A DNA stretch of 15,155 bases from Candidatus Delongbacteria bacterium (GCA_027858215.1 JAQIDD010000316.1:1-15155); one strand, 5' to 3'; shown: positions 1 through 8,138, numbered from the stretch's first letter. Numbers and translations are program-made. The notes: a model not told the origin generated them from the sequence alone.

Positions 1-2
1 CT

Positions 3-1601
3 TTAGTTGTTTTTGATAACCAGCTTGGTGAAAAAACATCACATGATAACACAGCTCCTCACCCACAGGAAAAAATTGATAACAAGCCTCAACCGCTTTC
101 GACAAAAAGTAATGCTGATAATCCTGACAAAGACAGCGAAACACGTATTGAAGAAAAAACTGACAAAAAAGACATTAATACAGCTAAACATAGAGAAATA
201 CACACTTATAGCAGCAAAGTTATTCTTAGATCCGACAAGACAGGCACCTGGATCAGTAAATCTGAAGCCGAAATCATTAAAACAATACAGAATGAATGTG
301 TTGTGTATTGTCCCGAATATGGCAAATATGAAATGGTATGCCTCAATGATGATGAAGGAAGCATTTATTATGACATTCATTACCTGGAAAAACCACACAT
401 ATTCACATCAAAAGATACAACTGTTGATGCACTGGAATGCCGGATTTCCTGTAAAACAAAACATGGAACCTGGCAAGTGCCGGAAGGAATTAAATTGAAA
501 GCATTAAATAACAATACCATACAACTATACGCGCAAAACTTTGGCCGGTATGTAATTATTCGAACCGAAAAAGATTCAGTTGACAGGTTTTCGGACACAA
601 TTGCAGTACATTTTATTGCATCGGACAGTAATTTCAGGCTTATAAAAAGGCCCTGCTGTCCGGGCAACAGTGCTGTTGTTGCTGTGGATAAGGGAATTGT
701 CCCCAAATCCAATGACATGACCTGTGTTAAACGAGATGGTGATGAATACGAATTGACATTTAAACCATCCGCTTCAGGCAAAGCTATATGCAACATTGTG
801 GATGAAAAATCGGGAAAACAAATTGACACCATCGTTTTTGTTATGCCTGAAAAAACTGATCTTAATTATGAATTGCATCCGCACACATGCAAAAATAACG
901 GGTCTGTTTATGTGAAGGATGATCACGACATTGCTGAAATTTACATGGATGGCGAAAAAGTGGAAGCTGAGAAACACATTGATCTGGAAGCAGGCAATTA
1001 TATGCTCACATGGAAAGATACACGCGGATGCAATGACAGCAGTGAAATAACCATAAATCAAGCTGATATACTAAATGCAGATTTTGACCTGGAGATCTCA
1101 CTTGACGGATTTTCTGCCAGAACCACTAATCTGACAAACTATGCGGATCAACCATATTTTGACAACCTTTATTATGAATGGTATGTCAATGAAAATTTAC
1201 AAAGCACTGCAAAGGAACCTGAGCTTCAGTTGGATGAACTTATCAATAGTGTTAAATTATACGTAACAGATGGTAAATTGTGCCGCGATTCATTGGTTAT
1301 TAATAACATCAAACCTGATCAATCACCCATTCGCGTTCCAAACTTCTTCACCCCCAATAATGACGGATATTTTGATCAATTCGAAGTATTGATTGACTCC
1401 CGGCTAACTGATTTTAAAGCCATAATTACCTCCCGTTCAGGACAAACAGTGTATAAATGGACTGATGCATCAAAAGGATGGGATGGTAAAATATTTGGCC
1501 AGGAAAACGCCAGCGAAGGAGTGTATTTTTACATCATTCAGGCGTATGATTCAACCGGCCGGGCAATTGAAAAACGGGGTACCTTGCAATTGATCCGTTA
1601 A
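3..1601 (+). CDS. T9SS type B sorting domain (gliding-motility C-terminal, CHU_C) surface protein, 5'-partial
   Basis: The reading frame is open from the left edge to a TAA stop, giving 532 visible residues; the true start lies outside the window. The first residues (LVVF) could be the end of a membrane helix or just linker. They are followed by about 60 very hydrophilic residues rich in Asp, Lys, Asn and Thr. The middle (about residues 100-440) looks like beta-rich Ig/PKD-type repeats with scattered Cys. The last 90 or so residues match the type B sorting domain: PNFFTPNNDGYFDQF, then a WDGK motif, EGVYFYIIQA and a final GTLQLIR. In known family members this C-terminal domain directs export through T9SS and surface attachment. 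The PorE-like genes downstream fit an envelope locus. The cargo's own function is unknown. A GTG at 303 lies inside this frame and is not the real start. Confidence 0.88.
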   Translation, partial: LVVFDNQLGEKTSHDNTAPHPQEKIDNKPQPLSTKSNADNPDKDSETRIEEKTDKKDINTAKHREIHTYSSKVILRSDKTGTWISKSEAEIIKTIQNECVVYCPEYGKYEMVCLNDDEGSIYYDIHYLEKPHIFTSKDTTVDALECRISCKTKHGTWQVPEGIKLKALNNNTIQLYAQNFGRYVIIRTEKDSVDRFSDTIAVHFIASDSNFRLIKRPCCPGNSAVVAVDKGIVPKSNDMTCVKRDGDEYELTFKPSASGKAICNIVDEKSGKQIDTIVFVMPEKTDLNYELHPHTCKNNGSVYVKDDHDIAEIYMDGEKVEAEKHIDLEAGNYMLTWKDTRGCNDSSEITINQADILNADFDLEISLDGFSARTTNLTNYADQPYFDNLYYEWYVNENLQSTAKEPELQLDELINSVKLYVTDGKLCRDSLVINNIKPDQSPIRVPNFFTPNNDGYFDQFEVLIDSRLTDFKAIITSRSGQTVYKWTDASKGWDGKIFGQENASEGVYFYIIQAYDSTGRAIEKRGTLQLIR

Positions 1602-1738
1602 AAAATCACCTTATTCACGTAAATACCATTCCGGGAATTCTTACAATTATTGATTTTTAAATTCTCAGACGCATACAATTGTTACCATTGAGATCCTAAG
1701 AAATGAAAAAAGATGAATTAAAGAAAGGTGCACCCATA

Positions 1739-1875
1739 TTAATTAGTGTTTGTCCATAAATTCAAGTGTCTGCGCTATAATGTCAAAATATTGATGATTG
1801 AAGCACCAAACATGATAAAAATTTGTCATTTTTGTTAGCCAGGCCATTCGGTCATTACAGACGGACACTAATTAA
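1739..1875. repeat. MITE-like element with terminal inverted repeats
   Basis: The left end reads TTAATTAGTGTTTGTCC (1739-1755). The right end, on the opposite strand, reads TTAATTAGTGTCCGTC (1875-1860). These are near-identical inverted repeats of about 16 nt. TTAA at 1739-1742 and 1872-1875 could be a target-site duplication around a 129-bp element (1743-1871), but TTAA is itself palindromic, so this cannot be told apart from part of the inverted repeat. The element is far too short for a transposase. On the minus strand it stays open from a GTG inside the right repeat (1868) to a TAA inside the left one (1743-1745), with an internal ATG giving 34 residues. It may be a MITE or an internally deleted insertion sequence; the family was not identified. 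Confidence 0.5.
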
Positions 1876-1909
1876 CGGGTTCAAAAGAGTTATAAAAAAA
1901 TTAAAAACG

Positions 1910-1934
1910 TTGCGTCTCTGCGTCTTTGCGGTGA
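1910..1934 (+). repeat. Dispersed intergenic repeat (TTGCGTCT...TTTGCGGTGA type)
   Basis: A 25-nt GC-richer block in AT-rich surroundings, containing TTGCGTCTCTGCG followed by TCTTTGCGGTGA. It is internally repetitive (GCGTCTCT / GCGTCTTT). The same unit occurs on the opposite strand around 9898-9983, where it appears interrupted. From memory, similar short repeats are scattered between genes in many environmental Bacteroidota genomes; their role is unknown. Confidence 0.55.
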
Positions 1935-1989
1935 GTAGTTACCTGACTTTATATTGATTTCAAAAATTTCGGCATTCATTTTGCAAGGT

Positions 1990-2020
1990 TTTGTTAAACA
2001 AGTGAGCTTTGCTATTTTTA
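1990..2020 (+). promoter_or_regulatory. Probable Bacteroidota-type promoter for the first TPR/PD40 gene
   Basis: TTTG at 1990-1993, a 19-nt spacer, then TATTTTTA at 2013-2020. The consensus for primary-sigma promoters in this phylum is TTTG about 19 nt before TAnnTTTG; only the last base differs. Transcription would start near 2027, about 20 nt before the ATG at 2048. This also argues against the upstream in-frame TTG at 2009 as the start. Confidence 0.35.
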
Positions 2021-2047
2021 CACCATAACAATTTTGGGCAAAATATC

Positions 2048-3604
2048 ATGAGAATAAGAACAGGTAAATATGTGTTGATTTTGGTATTAATATGCTGGTT
2101 AAAACCAGGATTCGGACAGCGTTATATAAACAGGGGAGATGATGCCTTTGAGCGCGAACAATACAAAACAGCCATTGATCATTACCAGGAAGCATTTGAA
2201 CGGGGCGATAAATCCAGAAAAACAAGGGCTGAAGCATCATTCAAAACAGCAAGAGCATACATGAAAATTTCAGATCCTGAAAGTGCCCTGGAACATTATA
2301 ACAAGGCTGAAAGATACAATTACGAAGACGATAAGATGTATTTTGAAATGGCAGATGCATACCTTCAGCATGAAGAATTTGATTCCGCACTACTGGCCAT
2401 TGAAAAATATGAGAAAATCCATCCCAATGATCCCAGGGTGGATAAAGAAATTGAAAAAATTAATAAAACATTGGAAATGCTTGAAAATCCAACAAACATT
2501 TCTGTTAAATTAGCAGCCATGTTGAACTCAGGGGAAATGGATTTTTGCCCTTTCTACGGCTATAAAGATTACGATAAGATTTTCTTTACGTCTTCACGCT
2601 CAATACTTGATGATCCTGATATTAACCTGGAATCAGGACAGCTTTTTACCGATATTTATGAAGCTGAACGTGATAAAAACGGGCAATGGAATTTGCCAGG
2701 AAAATCCTGGGGTACCGTTAATACAAAGTATGACGAAGGTGCTGCCAGTTTGAACAGGCGATACAATGTACTTTATTTTACCCGCTGTGATTATGACCCT
2801 AAGGCAGACCGGCCATGTCGTTTATATAAAGCCAAAAGAAGAGGATCATACTGGGCAGATGTCAGGGATGTGATCATTCCTGGTATTCCCAAAGGAATCA
2901 GCATCGGACATCCTTCAATTTCTGATGATGAATGTGTCTTGTATTTTGTGGCTGATTCTATGCTTGGTGGCTATGGTGGTAAAGACATTTATAAAGTTAC
3001 ACGGGAACGTAAATCCAAACCATGGAGCTCCCCAAAAAACCTCGGCCCCGATATCAAGACCGAAAAAAACGATTGTTTCCCGTATATACGTAAAAACGGT
3101 TTGTTGTATTTTGCCTCTGACGGACACAACAGCATGGGAGGCCTGGATATTTTTGAAGCCAGATGTACCGGAACAGCATCATACGAGGTTAGAAACATGA
3201 AATGCCCTGTAAATTCACCTTCTGATGATTTTGGTATCGTGTTTAGGGATGATAAGGAAGAAGGATTTCTAACATCTCAACGAAGAGGCGGTGTAGGCAA
3301 ATCCGATATTTATCATTTCTTTATTCCCGGCATTTCTGTTCAGGTCTATGGAACCGTCTATGATAAATTAACCAAAGAACCCGTTGAAAATGTGTTGGCA
3401 GAACTTTGCGGGCAGGATGGTAATGTTATAGAATCAACCCGTACAACACCTGATGGGAATTATGAATTTACTATCAAACCGGATAAGGTGTATCAGATAT
3501 ACTTCCGGAAACAACCATACGTACCTGCAAGTAAACGTATTACAACAAAAGATATAATAAGCAGTAAAAAAATAAAGCAAGGCATGTTTCTTGAAATCCG
3601 GTGA
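2048..3604 (+). CDS. TPR/PD40-repeat envelope protein without an OmpA domain (PorE-like paralogue)
   Basis: The product is a 518-residue exported protein. An N-terminal signal sequence (MRIRTGKYVLILVLICWL, ending near GFGQ) has no lipobox. Residues about 24-150 are TPR-like helices (RGDDAFEREQYKTAIDHYQEA). Residues about 175-427 are PD40/WD40-like propeller blades, seen in FFTSSRS, LYFTRC, GGYGGKDIYKV, FASDGHNSMGGLDIFEA and GGVGKSDIYHF. Residues about 430-510 form a CarboxypepD-regulatory-like beta domain (GTVYDKLTKEPVENVLAELC). The protein then stops. The neighbour downstream has the same domains at nearly the same residue numbers plus an OmpA module, so the two are tandem paralogues. The ATG at 2048 is preferred over an in-frame TTG at 2009 because it gives a clean signal peptide and lies downstream of the likely promoter. 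It probably works in the periplasm or at the outer membrane, possibly with T9SS, but this is inferred. Confidence 0.85.
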   Translation: MRIRTGKYVLILVLICWLKPGFGQRYINRGDDAFEREQYKTAIDHYQEAFERGDKSRKTRAEASFKTARAYMKISDPESALEHYNKAERYNYEDDKMYFEMADAYLQHEEFDSALLAIEKYEKIHPNDPRVDKEIEKINKTLEMLENPTNISVKLAAMLNSGEMDFCPFYGYKDYDKIFFTSSRSILDDPDINLESGQLFTDIYEAERDKNGQWNLPGKSWGTVNTKYDEGAASLNRRYNVLYFTRCDYDPKADRPCRLYKAKRRGSYWADVRDVIIPGIPKGISIGHPSISDDECVLYFVADSMLGGYGGKDIYKVTRERKSKPWSSPKNLGPDIKTEKNDCFPYIRKNGLLYFASDGHNSMGGLDIFEARCTGTASYEVRNMKCPVNSPSDDFGIVFRDDKEEGFLTSQRRGGVGKSDIYHFFIPGISVQVYGTVYDKLTKEPVENVLAELCGQDGNVIESTRTTPDGNYEFTIKPDKVYQIYFRKQPYVPASKRITTKDIISSKKIKQGMFLEIR

Positions 3605-3673
3605 TGTTTTTATCTAAATATCTTTCGGTTTAAATAGAATTAATTAATTTAGTAACCTGAAAAACTATATATT

Positions 3674-5758
3674 ATGAAACGATTGATAATTTTAACGCTT
3701 TTTACAGGCTTGTTTTTGTACATCGCAAATGCCCAAACAGGGGTAAAAAAGGGTGATGTAGCCTATGACCAATACCGGTATGAAGAAGCCATTGAGTATT
3801 ATACCGAAGCATTGCCAACTTTGAACAGTTCTGAACAAACAGCATTGGTTGCTTACAGGGTCGGCTATTGTTATCGTGAAATGAGAAATTTACAAAAAGC
3901 CGAAGAATTTTTTCGTAAAGCACTCAAAGCGAATTCTCAGCGTTTAAAACCAGAGGCAAGGTTATATTACGCCGATGCTTTGCGCATGAATGGAAATTAC
4001 GAGGATGCCATTGAAGTGTATGAAACGTATCTTGATCTTGTGCCTAATGACCACAGGGCAAAAGTAGGTATTGAATCGTGTAAGGTGGTTCCGAAATGGG
4101 AAAATCTACCTGCACGCTACGAGGTTAGTACAATGGCATATTTTAACTCACTTAAACAAGATTTTGCCCCTGCATGGGGAGATGAAGATTATTCTGTAGT
4201 CTTTTTTACTACATCCAGGAAAAGCACCGTGGGAGATCGAAACAACCTGAAAAGCGGGCAAAAATTTACGGATATCTTTATGATTGAACAAGACAGAAAG
4301 GGAAACTGGAGCAAAGCAATGCCTGTTGGTGGATACATTAATACCGAAGAGGATGAAGGTGCTGTGTGTGTTAACAATAAAGGTAATTTAATGTATTTTA
4401 CCCGTTGTTTCAGTGGAGATAATGTTGATATACCCTGTCAGATTTTTACAGCGAATCAACGCGGACGTGCCTGGAGTGGTGTTGAAAAACTTAAAATCCC
4501 CGGATTTGAAACCTATGAAGTGGGGTACCCCGAATTTTCTCCTGATGAAACCAAGCTATACTTTTCAGCCAATGCTCCAACCGGGTTTGGTGGTAGTGAC
4601 CTGTACGTTATATCAAGGCCTAACACTAAAGCTGAATGGGGGCAACCTATGAATGTTGGTGAACCAATCAATACAGCCGGAGATGAAACCTTTCCTTCCA
4701 TAAGGTCTGATGGTTCCTTATATTTTGCTTCTGATGGTCATGTTGGCATGGGAGGGCTTGATATTTTTGAAGCCAAACCCGATGGCAATGGTGGTTTTGA
4801 AGAACCGGTTAACCTGAGGCCTCCCCTTAACTCACAAGCTGATGATTTTAGAATTATCTTTAAAGGAGAAAGAGAGGTAGGGTATTTTTCATCCAACAGG
4901 CCCGGCGGGAAAGGAATGGATGATATATACAGGTTCCACATGCCTCCATTGGATATTTCAGTCAGGGGAGTGGTCAGGGATACAACCAAACCAAAATATC
5001 CCTATCGCATCAAAGGAGCGAAAATACAACTTATGACAGACGAAGGGCTACAGCAGGCTTTTGAAACCAGCGGTGATGGTACCTATGTATTTAATAATCT
5101 GGATGAAGAAACCGATTACGTACTAAAAGCCTCTGTTGGTGAAGATTATTTTGCTAATACATACAGCTTTACCACTCGTGGAGTCAGAAGAGACACATCC
5201 ATTGTCATTGATATCAACATGGCAAGCATTCCGAAAATTATTGAACTTCCAAACATTGAATATGACCTGGATAAAGCAACATTACGTCCTGAATCAACAG
5301 TAGCCTTGGACGGCCTGGTAAAAACACTTAAGGATAACTCGCATCTTGCCATTGAATTACGAGCTCATACAGACTTTAGGGGTAGTGATGAACATAACAT
5401 GGAATTGTCAGATGCGCGTGCCAAATCCTGTGTCGATTACCTCACTGAAAAAGGCATTGATAAAGACAGACTTACCTGGCGGGGCTTTGGTGAATCTATG
5501 CCCAGAGTTATTGATTCAACGCTGGCGGAGAAACATGATTTCCTGGATCCCGGAGATATATTGACCGAAGGTTTTATTCTTGATTTTCCTACAGAAGACC
5601 AACGGGAAATCGCTCATCAGTTAAACCGCAGGACTGAATTTAGTGTTGAATCCAAAGCGTATGGACTTGAACCGGGAGAAGATCCCTTTGAAGTAGAAAA
5701 TGAGAATGTCATTAAAAAAGGCGACGCTGAAATTGAAGTCGGTGGCGGCGAATTTTAA
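3674..5758 (+). CDS. PorE-like TPR/PD40/CarboxypepD/OmpA protein (T9SS-associated peptidoglycan anchor candidate)
   Basis: The product has 694 residues: signal peptide (MKRLIILTLFTGLFLYIANA, cleaved near AQ), TPR helices (about 24-150), PD40 propeller (about 175-425), CarboxypepD-like domain (about 429-512) and OmpA C-terminal domain (about 525-666). In the OmpA domain the two residues that bind diaminopimelate peptidoglycan are present with the classical 15-residue spacing: Asp567 (in AHTDFRGSD) and Arg582 (in LSDARA). The NRRTEF ending is also intact. This domain order is that of Porphyromonas PorE (PG1058), which ties T9SS to peptidoglycan. Unlike PG1058, described as a lipoprotein, no lipobox Cys is seen. 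Many Bacteroidota encode several such OmpA/PD40 proteins, so the true PorE orthologue could lie elsewhere. The 69-bp gap from the upstream paralogue suggests co-transcription, although a TATCTTTC at 3619-3626 could be a weak internal -7 box. Confidence 0.88.
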   Translation: MKRLIILTLFTGLFLYIANAQTGVKKGDVAYDQYRYEEAIEYYTEALPTLNSSEQTALVAYRVGYCYREMRNLQKAEEFFRKALKANSQRLKPEARLYYADALRMNGNYEDAIEVYETYLDLVPNDHRAKVGIESCKVVPKWENLPARYEVSTMAYFNSLKQDFAPAWGDEDYSVVFFTTSRKSTVGDRNNLKSGQKFTDIFMIEQDRKGNWSKAMPVGGYINTEEDEGAVCVNNKGNLMYFTRCFSGDNVDIPCQIFTANQRGRAWSGVEKLKIPGFETYEVGYPEFSPDETKLYFSANAPTGFGGSDLYVISRPNTKAEWGQPMNVGEPINTAGDETFPSIRSDGSLYFASDGHVGMGGLDIFEAKPDGNGGFEEPVNLRPPLNSQADDFRIIFKGEREVGYFSSNRPGGKGMDDIYRFHMPPLDISVRGVVRDTTKPKYPYRIKGAKIQLMTDEGLQQAFETSGDGTYVFNNLDEETDYVLKASVGEDYFANTYSFTTRGVRRDTSIVIDINMASIPKIIELPNIEYDLDKATLRPESTVALDGLVKTLKDNSHLAIELRAHTDFRGSDEHNMELSDARAKSCVDYLTEKGIDKDRLTWRGFGESMPRVIDSTLAEKHDFLDPGDILTEGFILDFPTEDQREIAHQLNRRTEFSVESKAYGLEPGEDPFEVENENVIKKGDAEIEVGGGEF

Positions 5759-5778
5759 CTTATGAAAATAACATTGAT

Positions 5779-5816
5779 GGCGCCCGTTTGTCTCGTAACG
5801 GGCGCCTTTTAATTTT
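5779..5816 (+). terminator. Rho-independent terminator
   Basis: A perfect 10-bp stem, GGCGCCCGTT (5779-5788) and AACGGGCGCC (5797-5806), with an 8-nt loop, followed by TTTTAATTTT. It lies 20 nt after the stop of the PorE-like gene and ends about 21 nt before purM. Confidence 0.9.
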
Positions 5817-5817
5817 A
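5787..5817 (+). promoter_or_regulatory. Possible purM operon promoter overlapping the terminator
   Basis: TTTG at 5787-5790 lies at the top of the terminator hairpin. After exactly 19 nt comes TAATTTTA (5810-5817), one base off the TAnnTTTG -7 consensus. Transcription would start near 5824, leaving a leader of about 14 nt. There is little other space for a promoter between the hairpin and the purM ATG. Predicted from spacing and similarity only. Confidence 0.3.
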
Positions 5818-5837
5818 ATAATTTAACATGTGAGGCA

Positions 5838-7013
5838 ATGGTTAAGAATGTTTCCGGGAAATACAACAAAAGAGGTGTATCAGCATCTAAGGAAGATGTC
5901 CATAGTGCTTTGAAAAATATGGATAAGGGTGTTTTTCCAAACGCTTTTTGTAAAATTCTTCCGGATATACTGGGTGGAAATGACAAGTATTGCAATATCA
6001 TGCATGCCGATGGCGCCGGCACAAAATCTGCCCTGGCCTATTTGTACTGGAAAGAAACCGGTGATTTGAGCGTATGGAAAGGCATTGCCCAGGATGCAGT
6101 GGTTATGAATCTTGATGACCTCCTCTGTGTTGGAGCTACCGGGAATATCCTACTTTCTTCTACCATTGGGAGAAATAAAAATAAGATACCGGGTGACGTT
6201 ATTGCAGCTGTTATTCAGGGAACCGAAGAAGTCCTGGAACACCTGAGGCATCTAAACATTGACATATTTCTTACCGGAGGTGAAACTGCAGATGTCGGAG
6301 ACCTTGTGCGAACAATAATTGTGGATTCTACCGTGACATGCCGCATGAAAAAAGAAGAAGTCATCTCAAATGACAGAATAAGCCATGGTGATGTGATCGT
6401 TGGGTTGGCAAGCTCCGGGCAAACATCCTATGAAAATGAATACAATTCCGGCATCGGAAGCAACGGACTTACCTCGGCCAGACATGATGTTTTTGTCCAT
6501 GAACTGGCTGAAAAATATCCCGAAGCTTTTGATCCCGAAATCCCCGATGAATTGGTTTTTACAGGCTCAAAATTTCTGACAGACTCTATCCCACAAACTG
6601 GATTGGATGCCGGAAAACTTGTGTTATCACCAACCAGGACCTATGCCCCCGTTGTTAAAGAAGTGCTTGATAATCACCGCCGTGAGATTCACGGCATGAT
6701 CCATTGCAGTGGAGGAGCTCAGACAAAGGTCATGAATTTTGTTTCGAACAAGCACATTGTGAAGGACAATATGTTCAATATACCGCCACTTTTTAATTTG
6801 ATACAACAGGAATCCGGAACCAGCTGGCAGGAAATGTACCAGGTGTTTAACATGGGACATCGTTTTGAATTTTATGTTGATGATAGCACAGCAAAGCATA
6901 TTATTGATATCGCTGCAAATTTCAATCTTGAGGCACAGATCATCGGCCATGTAGAAGATGCTGATGAGAACAAACTGACAATTAAGTCAGAGAACGGAAT
7001 TTTTAATTATTAA
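5838..7013 (+). CDS. purM: Phosphoribosylformylglycinamidine cyclo-ligase (AIR synthase)
   Basis: PurM closes the imidazole ring in purine synthesis, turning FGAM and ATP into aminoimidazole ribonucleotide in the cytoplasm. The 391-residue product begins MVKNVSGKYNKRGVSASKED, the form I associate with Bacteroidota, which is longer and quite divergent from the Escherichia coli enzyme. Family signatures are HADGAGTKSALAYLYW (nucleotide/phosphate-binding region), the DAVVMNLDDLLCVGA segment, FLTGGETADVGD and the C-terminal HCSGGAQTK and MGHRFEF motifs. The ATG at 5838 is the first usable start after the terminator; an ATG at 5828 is followed at once by TGA. It heads a compact operon with prfA and pyrF. 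Nothing looks truncated or displaced. Confidence 0.95.
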   Translation: MVKNVSGKYNKRGVSASKEDVHSALKNMDKGVFPNAFCKILPDILGGNDKYCNIMHADGAGTKSALAYLYWKETGDLSVWKGIAQDAVVMNLDDLLCVGATGNILLSSTIGRNKNKIPGDVIAAVIQGTEEVLEHLRHLNIDIFLTGGETADVGDLVRTIIVDSTVTCRMKKEEVISNDRISHGDVIVGLASSGQTSYENEYNSGIGSNGLTSARHDVFVHELAEKYPEAFDPEIPDELVFTGSKFLTDSIPQTGLDAGKLVLSPTRTYAPVVKEVLDNHRREIHGMIHCSGGAQTKVMNFVSNKHIVKDNMFNIPPLFNLIQQESGTSWQEMYQVFNMGHRFEFYVDDSTAKHIIDIAANFNLEAQIIGHVEDADENKLTIKSENGIFNY

Positions 7014-7029
7014 ACCTGAAATTTAGGTT

Positions 7030-8121
7030 ATGAAAGAAAACATGATACTCAACAAACTTAAAGGCGTGAAAAAACGCTATGAGGAAGTTGAAAAACTGTT
7101 GTCTGAACCATCAGTAACAGCAGATATGGATAAATACATCAAATTAAATAAGGAATACAAAGACCTTGAGCCTGTCATCCAGGCCTACGATAAATATTTG
7201 GAGATTATCAACGGTATTGAAGATGCCAAAGAAATGCTGGATACAGAAAATGACGGGGAAATGCGTGATATGGGAAAACTGGAAGTGGAGGAATTGGAAG
7301 CCAAAAAAGAGCCCTTGGAAGAAATAATCAAATTCCTCTTGATTCCCAAAGATCCTGAAGATGAAAAAAATGCTGTGCTTGAGATAAGAGCAGGATCAGG
7401 GGGTGATGAAGCCAGTATTTTTGCAGGTGAATTGTTCAGAATGTACACGAAATTTTGTGAATCAAAAAACTGGAGCATTGATGTAACCCGTTCTACTGAA
7501 GGCACACAAGGAGGATTTAAGGAAATTGTTGCAAATGTCAGTGGTGATGGTGTGTATGGCGTGCTAAAATATGAATCCGGGGTGCACAGAGTACAACGGG
7601 TTCCACAGACAGAAACCCAGGGCAGGGTACATACTTCCGCTGCATCTGTTGCGGTATTGCCTGAAGCTGAAGAAGTGGACATTGAAATCAATCCCGCTGA
7701 CATCAAACGCGATGAATTTTGTTCTTCCGGCCCCGGTGGACAATCTGTCAACACAACCTACTCTGCTATAAGGCTGACACATAAACCCACTGGTACTGTA
7801 GTGACATGTCAGGATGAGAAATCCAAACTGAAAAACCTGAACGCCGCCATGAAAGAACTCAGAACAAGGCTATATAACCTTGAACACCAAAAATACCTTG
7901 ATGATATTGCATCCAAGAGGAAAACCATAGTATCTACAGGCGACCGCTCTGCTAAAATACGTACGTATAACTTTCCACAGGCACGCGTTACAGACCATCG
8001 TATTAACTTGACATTGTACAACCTGCCGGAAATTATGAATGGCAATCTAATGGAAATCATTGAAAAACTCAATATGGCTGAAAACGCTGAAAGGCTTAAA
8101 AGTGAAACCAATCAGGAATAA
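7030..8121 (+). CDS. prfA: Peptide chain release factor 1
   Basis: RF1 recognises UAA and UAG in the ribosomal A site and releases the finished peptide. The 363-residue length is normal. An N-terminal helical domain rich in Glu and Lys (about residues 1-110) is followed by the core. The codon-reading tripeptide fits PxT as P192-Q193-T194 (RVPQTETQGRVHTSA), the RF1 rather than the RF2 (SPF) type. The catalytic GGQ is at residues 236-238 (SSGPGGQSVNTT); its Gln is normally methylated by PrmC, which is not seen in the window. The gene starts 16 nt after purM and ends 17 nt before pyrF, so it is surely co-transcribed. An alternative start at the Met at residue 5 (7042) is possible, but the first ATG gives the usual family length. 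Confidence 0.96.
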   Translation: MKENMILNKLKGVKKRYEEVEKLLSEPSVTADMDKYIKLNKEYKDLEPVIQAYDKYLEIINGIEDAKEMLDTENDGEMRDMGKLEVEELEAKKEPLEEIIKFLLIPKDPEDEKNAVLEIRAGSGGDEASIFAGELFRMYTKFCESKNWSIDVTRSTEGTQGGFKEIVANVSGDGVYGVLKYESGVHRVQRVPQTETQGRVHTSAASVAVLPEAEEVDIEINPADIKRDEFCSSGPGGQSVNTTYSAIRLTHKPTGTVVTCQDEKSKLKNLNAAMKELRTRLYNLEHQKYLDDIASKRKTIVSTGDRSAKIRTYNFPQARVTDHRINLTLYNLPEIMNGNLMEIIEKLNMAENAERLKSETNQE

Positions 8122-8138
8122 TTTAATACCACTAACTT

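Larger units (their letters stand above)
1602..2047. other. Gene-free interval with a MITE-like element and a dispersed repeat
   Basis: This 446-bp gap has no convincing gene. It holds an inverted-repeat element (1739-1875), a short dispersed repeat ending in TTTGCGGTGA (1910-1934) and a probable promoter (1990-2020), each listed separately. I see no convincing intrinsic terminator after the stop codon at 1601; the ATTCCGGGAAT dyad near 1629-1639 has no room for a loop and no T-tract. Confidence 0.6.

Noticed and set aside
7..498. An open frame of 163 codons overlapping the left-edge gene in another frame
   Set aside because: The frame open from position 3 to 1601 has clear type B sorting-domain content and continues off the edge; the overlapping frame has Lys/Thr-heavy sequence typical of an off-frame reading.
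2009..2047. Upstream TTG start for the first TPR/PD40 gene
   Set aside because: It would add 13 residues before a clean signal peptide and lies upstream of the transcription start expected from the promoter at 1990-2020.
7185..7754. Long minus-strand open frame (189 codons) opposite prfA
   Set aside because: It is antisense to the conserved core of RF1, is Ser/Pro-rich as expected from a shadow frame, and has no recognisable domain.
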